Origin: Labilithrix luteola
Lineage (GTDB): Bacteria; Myxococcota_A; Polyangia; Polyangiales; Polyangiaceae
DNA length: 64,000 nucleotides
Reading direction: 5' to 3'
NCBI RefSeq assembly: GCF_001263205.1
Contig: NZ_CP012333.1
Coordinates: 5,942,501 to 6,006,500 of the forward strand
In this document: piece after piece, positions 34,832-43,216 of the stretch
Layout of the letters: each line of letters opens with the position of its first letter
How positions within the stretch are numbered: the stretch's first letter is position 1
The notes under the pieces: model-generated
The model's database searches: none
What the model saw: only the letters and a program-made list of their open reading frames with translations
What the model was told of the DNA's origin: nothing
Program-made: the position numbers and the translations under genes

Positions 34832-35095
34832 GTGGCCTCCTTCCTGGACATGGGATTCGCAGGGCACGTGCCATCGTTCGACGGGGTGCGTCCGGGAAGG
34901 GCATCACTTCGGCCGAGAATCCGTGGTCGCTCAACGCCGGTCCGGCGACCACAACCGTGGCGCGAGCACGCCAGGTGTATCGAGACGCCACAAGCAGCGC
35001 CCACGCGCCACATTGCAGCTTTCGACCACCGAGCGTCGACGGGGCGGATCCGGCCGCCACGGTAGCGCGCCCAGACCGAACGTCGCCAACACGCT

Positions 35096-36348
35096 TCAAT
35101 CGCAGCGATAGCTCGTAACGCTGGTGCCCGAGTCGATCGGTCCGCCGTCGACCGCTTTGCATCCATTTTCGTCCGGCGGCCGCGTATCGTCACCGCCAAG
35201 CCGCGCGGGCGCCGCCGTGAAGTAGACACTCATCGAAATGGCATCGCACGCATATCCAGCGACGAAATCGAGCTTGCTCGTTTTGGCGATGTCGAGACCG
35301 TCACACACTTGCTTCTTGATGATTCCGTAGATGGCGGGATTCTGGCAGACGCGCCCGGTTCCGACGCTGGGGGCAGGGTCGCCGAACCGGCGGCCGCGAG
35401 GAGATCCGTTGCTGCGACGCGTCCTGCGATGAGGCCGTCGTCCAGCCGGTAGAACCGTGCTTCCTTGTCGGTCGCGGGAGACCGGGTCGGATCGCGAGGC
35501 TGCAGATCTTCGCCGAGCGGCACGAGCGTGCCGAGCGAGACGGGGGAGCCCATGGTCATCCCCACGTCTCCGAACGGAATCGCGATGCCTCGATCGAGTG
35601 AGACGACGAGCTGGTAGTCGTTGACGTAGCCTGCGGCATACGAAATCGGAAATCCGTCGACGGTCGTGTTCGGGAAGACCGACCATTGGTCGTCGCCGCA
35701 CCAGCCCGGCGAATAGTAATCAGAGCCGATTGTCGGGATGGAATCCGGGCAATTCGAGCTCCGTATGCCGTTGGTCTCGACGATGCCGACCTCCACGTCG
35801 CGATCGTTCGCGAGGCCGTTGTACTTGCGAAGCACGATGAGCGCGTTCTGATGACCCAGCTGGATGCTGCTGTTGACCCCAGCGAAGTCGTCGAGGTTGA
35901 ACGCGCTCGAAAACGAGGCGACTGCAGTCGCGAAATAGTTGTCGACGCCGCCGTCATCATCGCAGATCGGGGCGCCCTTGCGCACGCACGAGGGCTCGCC
36001 GCCATGGGCGGTCGTCGGGTGCGTGTCGCACGTGCAAACCTGGTCGAGATCGATGCCAAGGCGCGAGGCGCTGCCGCCACTCAGCGAGAAGTGGTTCATC
36101 GCCATCACGATTGTCGGCAGCTCGCGCGCAGGGTCGTCGTCGCGCACGGGAGGGGCGGGGAGGCTCGCGTGGTCACATGGGCCGGTCGCGGGCACGGGCA
36201 CGGAGACCTCGTTCGAGTCCCCACCGTCGACGAACGGCGTCTCGACGCCGCCCTTGTCGATACGCTCGATCCCCGCGACGAACTGACATGCTGCGAGGAC
36301 CGAAGCCGATGCAAACGAAGCGATCGCGATGCTTTGCCGGCGAACCAT
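35096..36348 (-). pseudogene. Lipoprotein gene with a frameshift near 35370
   Basis: The gene starts at the ATG at 36348, after GAAAGGACGC, with a lipobox signal (ASFASASVLAACQF). It then reads about 325 codons of well-biased sequence (for example LPTIVMAMNHFSLSGG, FSSAFNLDDFAGVNSSIQ, CPDSIPTIGSDYYSPGWCGDDQW). Near 35370 the good frame changes: the continuing frame becomes Ser/Pro/Arg-rich, while the next frame carries VCQNPAIYGIIKKQVCDGL and YACDAISMSVYFTA to TGA at 35096. One missing base in the run of five G (35369-35373 on plus) would restore one protein of about 417 residues. Either a recent mutation or an assembly indel explains it. The product would be an exported calcium-independent-looking beta protein with several Cys; the family is unknown to me. 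Confidence 0.7.
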
Positions 36349-36577
36349 GCGTCCTTTCGGAGCGCAGCAACGTAGTCGAGCCGAACAAATATTTCTACCG
36401 GTTGGTCGACGCGCCTCCCGCGCGGAGATCGTCGCGATTCCGCGCGTGCTCCGACCTGCTCTCGGAAATCTGCTGATTGGGGCCCGTCGGTAGCGAATCT
36501 GTTTTCTAGTGTAAATTGGTCCGAGCAAAGCCTTCGAGACGGAGACGTCGTCGACGTTGCGCGCGAGGCCTGATCTC

Positions 36578-37786
36578 TCATTCCTGCGCATCGCACAACG
36601 CGTGGTCGGTGAGTGCGGCGGTGGCGGCGTTGGTCTTGAGGAAGTCGACCGTGCTGCTCATGGAGATCACGACGCTGCGACGCCCATCGGCGGTGACGCC
36701 CGTGCGGGTATGAAAGCCCGTCGGGCTGTCCCCTGCGTGATGCCAATAGCCTCCGCCGCACGAGAGCGGCGTCCATTGCAGCCCGAGACCATACCGCCCG
36801 TTCGGGAACTGATCATCCGGGGCCTCCACCGTCTTTTGCATCTCGGCGAGCTCCTGGGGCCGGAGCAGCTCCCCGCGTACGAGCGCTTTGAAGAACGCAT
36901 TGAGATCGGCGGTGCTGCTGATCAGCGCGGAGTCCGCCGTGTGCATCGTGCTGCACTCCGTCGCGTCGATCGGGGGAACGTTCGGAATCATGAAATACGA
37001 ATGCGCATGCGGGCCCGGGAGTTTCGGATCGAAGCCCATGGCATAGGTATGCAAAAGCCCGAGCCGTCCGATAATCCGCTGCCGTACCTCGTCCGCCCAA
37101 CTTCGGCCCGTGATCTTCTGAATCGCCATTTCGAGCAGGACGTAGTTGGTATTGCTGTACGCCCACCTCGTGCCCGGCTCGAAGAGTGGAGCATGCTTTA
37201 GGCCATAGGCAACGAGGCCTTCGGGCGGCGTCGCGTCTTGGCAGACGCGCTCGAAGTCTTCAACGTAGGCCTGCTGCAGCTCGGAATCCATGACGTAGTC
37301 GAAGAGTCCACTCGTGTGCTGTAGCAGCTGGCGGATCGTGATCTTCGCCCCGTCGTTGCCGTTGCCCGAGACGACCCCCGGGAGCCACTTGTCGACGCTG
37401 TCCTCGAGAGACAGCTTTCCTTCACCAACCAGCTGAAGCACGACGACGGACGTGAAGGTCTTGGTCGTGCTCGCCACGCGGAACACCGCATCCCAGGGGA
37501 CCGGATCGTTGCTGCCGAGCTCCGCCACGCCTGCCCGTGCGCGCACGTTTCCGTCCGGGGTTTGCACCTCGGCCAAGAGGCCCACGACATTCGCCGTCTT
37601 CTGAGCTGCTTTCAGGTCTGCATCCAACGTCGCTTCATCGAAGTGATGGGTCTCGCTGGTGCACGCGGAGACCGATGCGGTCAGCGCGAAGAGGACGGCA
37701 AGCTTGCTGCTCGCGCACCGCGTCCAATGGAGTGTGAGCAAGGAAGAGGTGAATCTTCGCATCGATTCCCGGGCCAACTGTTTCAT
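36578..37786 (-). CDS. Serine beta-lactamase-fold hydrolase (class C/DD-peptidase-like) lipoprotein
   Basis: The 402-residue product has a signal peptide with lipobox (LFALTASVSAC, Cys42) and the beta-lactamase/penicillin-binding fold. The active-site motifs are Ser106-Thr-Thr-Lys109 (S-x-x-K), Tyr210-Ser-Asn212 (Y-x-N) and HAG near residue 362 in place of KTG. That set is shared by class C beta-lactamase relatives, D-aminopeptidases and esterases (PF00144). The protein could be an esterase or a peptidoglycan D,D-peptidase; resistance to beta-lactams cannot be inferred. The n-region before the hydrophobic core is long, so the second Met (37762) may be used. Confidence 0.88.
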   Translation of the reverse strand: MKQLARESMRRFTSSLLTLHWTRCASSKLAVLFALTASVSACTSETHHFDEATLDADLKAAQKTANVVGLLAEVQTPDGNVRARAGVAELGSNDPVPWDAVFRVASTTKTFTSVVVLQLVGEGKLSLEDSVDKWLPGVVSGNGNDGAKITIRQLLQHTSGLFDYVMDSELQQAYVEDFERVCQDATPPEGLVAYGLKHAPLFEPGTRWAYSNTNYVLLEMAIQKITGRSWADEVRQRIIGRLGLLHTYAMGFDPKLPGPHAHSYFMIPNVPPIDATECSTMHTADSALISSTADLNAFFKALVRGELLRPQELAEMQKTVEAPDDQFPNGRYGLGLQWTPLSCGGGYWHHAGDSPTGFHTRTGVTADGRRSVVISMSSTVDFLKTNAATAALTDHALCDAQE

Positions 37787-38074
37787 GCACGCTGGTCGCC
37801 GCTCGCGCGCACTTCGTTCAAGGCGAGACTTCGAAATCTAGCTTCTCGGCGCGCGGACTCGCGGAAACGATCATGTTCGGCGGGCGCCGACGTCGCGTGA
37901 CGAGCGTGTGCTACGACGTCGACCAGGGCGAATATGGAAGAGCTATGCCTCTGTATGCGCCGCTCCGGATGGAGAAGACTCGCTGGAGGAGCCATATCGA
38001 CCGCTGCCCTCGAGTTCCCGACCGCTCGCCGACGCGGGGTTCGCGCTGCCCACTCGCGTGGTTACCCTCACACC

Positions 38075-38536
38075 ATGTTCTTCCGCCACCTTCGCGAACG
38101 ATTCGTGACGCATCTCATTGGCGACTACGTTCCGGTCCTCAACCTTGTTCGTAATCCCACGCGATGGCCGACGCTCGAGGAGCTCCACGACTACCCGGAG
38201 GAGTCCCTCGGTTATCGCGTCGCGAAGTACCTCGACGAGCGAGGCCTCCCGTTCAAGGTTCGCTACGAGAACCACGACGCGATTCACTGCATTCTCGACT
38301 ACGACACGACGATCCAGGGCGAAATGGAGGTGCAGGCGTTCCTCTGGGCGAACAACGCGTCGAGCCCCGCGGGGCGCATCCTCTTCGTCGTCGGCGGCGC
38401 GCTTCTGCCCGAGCAGTGGCGAGCGATGCGCAAGGCGTATGCGCGCGGCCGCGAAGCGAATCCGATCGAGGAGGGGACCATTCCCCTCCGCCTCTTCGAG
38501 CCGCTCGAGCAGGTGCGCGAGAGACTCGCCGCCTAA
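38075..38536 (+). CDS. COQ4-like protein
   Basis: The 153-residue product contains HDAIH followed by eleven residues and Glu, which is the HDxxHx11E metal-binding motif of the Coq4 family, in the context ENHDAIHCILDYDTTIQGE. The start (FFRHLRERFVTHL) and the later VQAFLWAN helix also fit Coq4-like folds. COQ4 organises ubiquinone synthesis in mitochondria and has been shown to act on the quinone ring. Bacterial relatives of this short kind are poorly characterised, and no quinone gene is adjacent. The Met at 38075 removes an Arg-rich upstream extension. Confidence 0.7.
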   Translation: MFFRHLRERFVTHLIGDYVPVLNLVRNPTRWPTLEELHDYPEESLGYRVAKYLDERGLPFKVRYENHDAIHCILDYDTTIQGEMEVQAFLWANNASSPAGRILFVVGGALLPEQWRAMRKAYARGREANPIEEGTIPLRLFEPLEQVRERLAA

Positions 38537-38629
38537 GTGTCGTCGGCGATAAGGAAACTCGGCGCTCGCCGAGGGCGAAGAACGTAGACCCCCCACGCGC
38601 CCGTGCATCCATGGTCTAACTGGAGGACG

Positions 38630-39175
38630 ATGGTCTGCCCGAGCCGCTCCACTCCAGTCCTCGTCCGCGTCCTCGTTCTCGCTGTGGGGTTGGTCTCATG
38701 CGGGCCGTTGGGCTGCACACAAGGGGGCGCGGACAGTCGTTCGGACGCGGCCCCTTCGTCGTCGGCTCGCACTCCCGAAGTGGTCACGGCGCGGCGAGCT
38801 TCGCTACCGGAACCTCGCGATGCGGCCGCGTTGCTCGAAAAGGCGATTCAAGATGCCGACGAGCTGGTCGCCGAGGTCAAGGCAAACCCCTCGGCGTTCG
38901 ATGGCAAGGTCCTCACCGTACGTGGGCGTTTTACGACGAGCGGTAGGGACGCGGGGTTTCCACTCGTCCACTTCGCCGGCCCCTCGAGCAACACCGCAAA
39001 GGCCGGCGCCGCCAAGGAGGAGAACACCTGCCAAGGGGAGTTCTCACCCGGCGAAGATGGCGATTCGTATCCGCGCAACATGGTCATCTTGCTGACCGGC
39101 ACATTGCACGCATCTGCCACGCATCCGAGGGATTCGCTCTTTCTGACCGGGTGCACGACCAAGCGAGAGCGCTGA
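38630..39175 (+). CDS. Lipoprotein with a possible OB-fold (tRNA_anti-like) domain
   Basis: Starting at the Met before VCPSRSTPVLVRVLVLAVGLVSCG gives a 181-residue lipoprotein. After an Ala/Ser linker the mature part has a helix (ALLEKAIQDADELVAEVKANPSAFDGK) and then a strand VLTVRGRF, the order seen in tRNA_anti-like OB-fold domains (K-A-N-x-x-A-x-x-[FY]-K-GK). Later strands carry two Cys residues. The ligand is unknown. Confidence 0.6.
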   Translation: MVCPSRSTPVLVRVLVLAVGLVSCGPLGCTQGGADSRSDAAPSSSARTPEVVTARRASLPEPRDAAALLEKAIQDADELVAEVKANPSAFDGKVLTVRGRFTTSGRDAGFPLVHFAGPSSNTAKAGAAKEENTCQGEFSPGEDGDSYPRNMVILLTGTLHASATHPRDSLFLTGCTTKRER

Positions 39176-39233
39176 CGTCAGGGCGTCCTCTGGGGGCGCC
39201 CCTGCCAGTAACACCTCGCGTACGTTGCCGGCG

Positions 39234-39809
39234 TCACCCGCGCCAGGCGAAGGCGTAGAGGAGCTCGTCGTGCGGAGCGTCGTCGAGCACGGGGGAGGTG
39301 ACCGACGGATCGGTGCACCCCATGAGCTCGAGCGTCCTCGAAACGAAGCCGGGCACGAGCGCGCCGAGCAACTCGCGCCCCCTCGTACCTTCGAGCCCGA
39401 CGGTCATTCGCCGGGCCTCGTCGTCGTAGGTCACCACACGGAGCTTGCTTCCCCGATTGTTTCGCTCCCAGAGCGCGGGCGCCTTCGTGGCGAAGAGCGC
39501 CGGGGTCATGAGCTTGAAGAGAAGCCGTAGCGACGTCGAGTCCGCTGGTTCGGCAATGGTCCGACCGACTCGCTCGAGGGTGAGCCGCTGCTCTCCGTCG
39601 GTATCGCGATGATGGGATGCGATGGCTCGGAGCAGCTCCATGAGATCGTCGGTCGGGTACCAGCACGAGAGCTCCAGCGTCGCGAGGAGCTCTCGTGTGT
39701 GGGGGGGAATCCGGTCGTAGATCCCCTTTTTCGCCATGGGCGCGTACGCCGTTTCGATATAGGTGGCCGTGGAGTGAATCATGTAACCACGGCAGACGTG
39801 CTCGCTCAT
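39234..39809 (-). CDS. DUF2378 (TIGR02265) protein
   Basis: The 191-residue cytoplasmic protein starts at an ATG that overlaps the stop of a 39-codon ORF (ATGA). It has the family's outline: a start like CRGYMIHSTATYIETAY, a WYP motif (LSCWYPTDDLMELLRAIA), and helices through LRLLFKLMTPALFATKAPALW to the end. DUF2378 is largely confined to myxobacteria, often near signalling genes, and may bind a small ligand. It closes the operon of cytochrome, FIST sensor and hybrid kinase. Confidence 0.7.
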   Translation of the reverse strand: MSEHVCRGYMIHSTATYIETAYAPMAKKGIYDRIPPHTRELLATLELSCWYPTDDLMELLRAIASHHRDTDGEQRLTLERVGRTIAEPADSTSLRLLFKLMTPALFATKAPALWERNNRGSKLRVVTYDDEARRMTVGLEGTRGRELLGALVPGFVSRTLELMGCTDPSVTSPVLDDAPHDELLYAFAWRG

Positions 39810-39925
39810 CTGCTCGCCCCTTCATTCTCGACGCCGCCGTATTCCCAATACGCGCCGTCGCCCACCACGAGAAGCCGCCCCGATGGCACGAACTGCCGAC
39901 CGCCGGGAGCCGCGTCGTTCTGCAC
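39806..39925 (-). CDS. 39-residue ORF coupled at both ends
   Basis: A GTG shares one base with the TAG of the hybrid kinase gene (TAGTG), and the frame closes with ATGA over the start of the DUF2378 gene. The 39 codons have good third positions and encode a compact, Gly-rich protein with aromatic strands (GRQFVPSGRLLVVGDGAYWE). Stop-start overlaps on both sides are strong evidence for translation in an operon. It could instead be a leader that couples DUF2378 to the kinase. I do not recognise a family. Confidence 0.5.
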   Translation of the reverse strand: MQNDAAPGGRQFVPSGRLLVVGDGAYWEYGGVENEGASR

Positions 39926-42039
39926 TACGTCGCGACGTTCCGCGAACCTTCGCGGCTGAGATGACGCCGGATGGTCGCGACGAGGACCTCTCTCTCGATC
40001 GGCTTGGTGAGGTACTCGATGCAACCGGCCTCCCGCGCGCGGGCGCGCTCGTCGGCCCCTGCGTGGGCGGTGACGGCGATGACGGGGATCTTTCGCAGTA
40101 CCGGATCCGCCTTGAGGCGCCGCGTCGCTTCCCAACCGTCGATTCGAGGGAGCGATAGGTCCATGAGAATGAGGTCTGGGGCGTCGCGCGCTGCTCGCTC
40201 GAGTCCTTCCTCTCCGTTCTCGGCCTCGATGAGGTCGAAGTCGTTCGCCAGATAACGACGAACGATGTCCCGGTTCTGCGTGGTGTCCTCGACGTAGAGA
40301 ACGCGTGGCAGGATTGCCCGCTCGATCACGCGCCTTGCGGCGACGAGCTGGCGCGCCTCCGCTACCACCTGCTCGAACGCGACACCGCCTTTGTGGATGA
40401 TCCGCGACACGCCTTCGCGAAGGACGTGCGCCTCGCCGTCTGTCAGCTCCTTACCCGTCAGCACGACGATTGGGACGGCGTTGCCTTCCGACCTCAACGT
40501 GCGAAGCACCTCGAAGCCGTCCACGTTGGGCATGAGGAGGTCGAGCACGACGAGCGCGGGCGAGACGACGCGCGCCCTGAGGAGCGCCTCTTCCCCGCTC
40601 GCCGCCTCCGTCGTCGCGAACCCCGCAGCACGGAGGCTCCTCGACACCACCTCACGCGTTCCTGGGTCGTCGTCGACCACGAGGATATCGCCGCTGCCGA
40701 CTGCCACCGATTGACGGACGACCTCGATGAGGACCTCCGGCTCGACCGGTTTCACGAGATATTCGCAGGCGCCGAAGGTGAAGCCGCGTGCGCGCTCCTC
40801 CTCGACGGAGAGGATGATGACCGGAATCGAGGCGATGTTCGGATCGCCCTTCAGGCGAGAGAGGACGTTCCACCCATCGAGTTTGGGTAGGTGAAGGTCC
40901 AGGATGATCACCGACGGTCGTTGCTCTCGCGCTGCCGCGAGCCCCGCCATGCCGTCGGAAGCCACGTGGACCCGGAAGCCGTCCGACTCGAGGTGGCCGC
41001 GAAGCAGCTGGTGGATCATCGGATCGTCGTCGATGATCAGCACGCTCGTCTCGTTGGTCTGGACGGGCTTGCCGGTGTCGCCCGTCGGCTTCGGATGTGC
41101 GCCCGCCTTCACGCGTGAAGGGTCGAGCGCATGCGGGAACTTGACCGTGAAGGTCGTGCCGCGTCCGAGCGTGCTCTTGACCGCGACGGTTCCCCCGAGG
41201 AGCCGCGTTACCTCCTTCACGATCGCGAGGCCGAGCCCCGTCCCGCCGGCGCGCCGCGTGGACGAGCCGTCGACCTGGCGGAACTTCTCGAAGATGTGCG
41301 GGAGCTGATCGGGCGGGATGCCACTGCCCGTATCCTCGACGACGATCGTGAGGCCTGCGCCGTCGGCGGTGGCCGTGAGGACGACCTCGCCGCTGTCGGT
41401 GAACTTCGTCGCGTTGGAGAGCAGATTCAGGAGCACCTGCTTCAACTTCAGGCCGTCGGTGAAGGCCTGCCGAGCTTCGGGGCTGACGGTCGCGTAGAGC
41501 TCCACCGACTTCGCCCGGAGCGCCTCGCGCACCGTTGCTCCGCAGTCCTCCACGAGCTCCTCGAGGTCGACCACCTCGTTGACGATGTCGACTCGCCCCG
41601 CCTCGATCTTCGACAGGTCGAGGATGTCGTTGATCAGCGCGAGCAGCGTCTTGGCGTTCGACTTGATGACGTTGAGATCGCGTCGCCCGTGAGGAGTGAG
41701 CCGCTGCCCTTCTTCACGGATGACGAGATCGCAGTAACCGAGGATGCCATTCAGCGGCGTGCGGATCTCGTGCGAGAAGTTCGCCAGGAACTCGCTCTTG
41801 AGCCGGGCGGCGGCCTCGATCTCCCGCGCACGAGACTCCTCGAGCTTTTTGGCGCGTACGAGTTCCCCGGCGAGGCGATCGAGATCCTCGTTCTGTTGAC
41901 GCGTGATCTCCATCAGCAGCGTCCGCTGCTGGAAGCTCGCCAGCGCCTTCTGCGCGGCCGCAGTCTTGTTCTCGACTTCTCGTTTCAGCCGCGCGTTTTC
42001 CGCCTCTAGTTCGGCGATGCGCGTATTCGCGTCGCTCAT
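39925..42039 (-). CDS. Hybrid histidine kinase with three receiver domains
   Basis: The 704-residue cytoplasmic protein has an N-terminal coiled coil (residues 1-75), a HisKA domain with phospho-acceptor His90 in FSHEIRTPLNG, and a HATPase domain with N box (NLLSNATKF), G1 (DTGSGIPP) and G2 (GGTGLGLAI). Three receiver domains follow at about 338-455, 463-575 and 588-698, each with DD near the start, the phosphorylatable Asp in LDLHLPK, LDLLMPN or MDLSLPR, and the T/S-K region (one has HKGG). There is no transmembrane or PAS region, so the signal must come from another protein. It starts 0 bases after the FIST gene stop, making FIST the likely input partner. Confidence 0.95.
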   Translation of the reverse strand: MSDANTRIAELEAENARLKREVENKTAAAQKALASFQQRTLLMEITRQQNEDLDRLAGELVRAKKLEESRAREIEAAARLKSEFLANFSHEIRTPLNGILGYCDLVIREEGQRLTPHGRRDLNVIKSNAKTLLALINDILDLSKIEAGRVDIVNEVVDLEELVEDCGATVREALRAKSVELYATVSPEARQAFTDGLKLKQVLLNLLSNATKFTDSGEVVLTATADGAGLTIVVEDTGSGIPPDQLPHIFEKFRQVDGSSTRRAGGTGLGLAIVKEVTRLLGGTVAVKSTLGRGTTFTVKFPHALDPSRVKAGAHPKPTGDTGKPVQTNETSVLIIDDDPMIHQLLRGHLESDGFRVHVASDGMAGLAAAREQRPSVIILDLHLPKLDGWNVLSRLKGDPNIASIPVIILSVEEERARGFTFGACEYLVKPVEPEVLIEVVRQSVAVGSGDILVVDDDPGTREVVSRSLRAAGFATTEAASGEEALLRARVVSPALVVLDLLMPNVDGFEVLRTLRSEGNAVPIVVLTGKELTDGEAHVLREGVSRIIHKGGVAFEQVVAEARQLVAARRVIERAILPRVLYVEDTTQNRDIVRRYLANDFDLIEAENGEEGLERAARDAPDLILMDLSLPRIDGWEATRRLKADPVLRKIPVIAVTAHAGADERARAREAGCIEYLTKPIEREVLVATIRRHLSREGSRNVAT

Positions 42040-43197
42040 TCAGCTTCTCCCGAAGACGAGCGTGGTCAACGTCGTGTTGATGTGAAAACCGCAGTACACC
42101 TCGAAGTGCGCGTTGAATCCGACGCACGGAGGCGCGTTGGCAAAGGTCTGCGAGAGTGCGCCGACGGAGTCGGTCGTTTGCGCGTACCAGTATCGTCCGC
42201 TGCAGTGGAAGACGAGCGCGGCCTGCGGGTTGGCGACGCGCTGCGCGATCTCGGTCTCGAAGAAGTGCTTGGTGTCCCGGACGAGGTCCCCCATCTTCAC
42301 GAGCTCGAGCTCCGTGCCTTCTTCGAGGAGGTTGGCGAAGAGGATCGAGCCGTCGTCGAGAGGCTTCCACGGCGCACGAATGAAGTACTCGCGACCGACG
42401 CGGAGCGCGGTTGGCATACGCGCGAAGCCCTTCGGCTTTCCGAACTCGAGATCTTCCACCTCCACGCCGAGGAGCTCCGCGTAGCGTTTGGCGGCAGGCA
42501 CCCCGTCGATCTCGAGCGCGCGCGTCGCCGAGCTGTCGACCTTGGTGATCCGCAGCGTCTGACCCGTGGGGTGGTACGAGTGAGCACGCAGCGCTCCCCA
42601 CGGAGCGTCGGTCTTGAAGATCGCGACCGCCACGCTGTCGGTCGCCACCTCGCCGTCGACGTGGATGAGCGCGCTTTGCTTCGCCGGGTCGGTCTCGTGG
42701 TCGGACGCGCCGCCCCCGACCGCCATGAGCCCTTGGTTGCGCGACATCAGGCCGAGGAGGAGCTCGTCCTTCTTCCACTGGAAGGCGTCGTCGATCACGA
42801 GTGCGACGTGCTTCTTCGACGCCAGATCGTCGTTGCGAACGCCGAGCTGTTCGCAGGCGCGGCCCGTGGCCTTGTCGGCCGCTTCGACAGGGGCCACGCC
42901 GAGCTCCTTCCCCAGGCCGATGCCGACCTCGAAGTCGCCCGAAAGCGCTCCGAGGACGACGGAGCCACGATGGATCCCCGCGCGGTCGATCTCCCCGCCG
43001 GTGGATGCGCCGAGGAGCCTAGCGTTCGGCAAGCGGCGTCGAACGGCCTTGTTCAACGCCACATGATCGCGATCCCGCGAGGCGTAGAGCACGACCATCT
43101 TCGGCTCTACACCGCGCAACTGGCTGACGAGGTGCTCGGCGGCCTCCTCGGGATCGACCTTCGTAGTCCTCGCGGACTCGAGCTCTACGCTAGGCAT
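42040..43197 (-). CDS. FIST N/C sensor protein
   Basis: The 385-residue protein starts at an ATG nine bases after GGAG. It has the FIST_N pattern (MVVLYASRDRDHVALNKAV, LLGASTGGEI, VVLGALSGDFEVGIGLG) and FIST_C (ARMPTALRVGREYFIRAPWKPLDDGSI, then ALVFHCSGRYWYAQ and GFNAHFEVYCGFHINTTLTTLVF). FIST domains are ligand sensors proposed to bind amino acids or similar small molecules and are often encoded beside kinases and cyclases. No output domain is attached, and the gene abuts the hybrid kinase, so it is probably that kinase's sensor. The upstream cytochrome stop lies 19 bases away. Confidence 0.9.
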   Translation of the reverse strand: MPSVELESARTTKVDPEEAAEHLVSQLRGVEPKMVVLYASRDRDHVALNKAVRRRLPNARLLGASTGGEIDRAGIHRGSVVLGALSGDFEVGIGLGKELGVAPVEAADKATGRACEQLGVRNDDLASKKHVALVIDDAFQWKKDELLLGLMSRNQGLMAVGGGASDHETDPAKQSALIHVDGEVATDSVAVAIFKTDAPWGALRAHSYHPTGQTLRITKVDSSATRALEIDGVPAAKRYAELLGVEVEDLEFGKPKGFARMPTALRVGREYFIRAPWKPLDDGSILFANLLEEGTELELVKMGDLVRDTKHFFETEIAQRVANPQAALVFHCSGRYWYAQTTDSVGALSQTFANAPPCVGFNAHFEVYCGFHINTTLTTLVFGRS

Positions 43198-43216
43198 TCG
43201 GCAACTCCGCTTTCTC

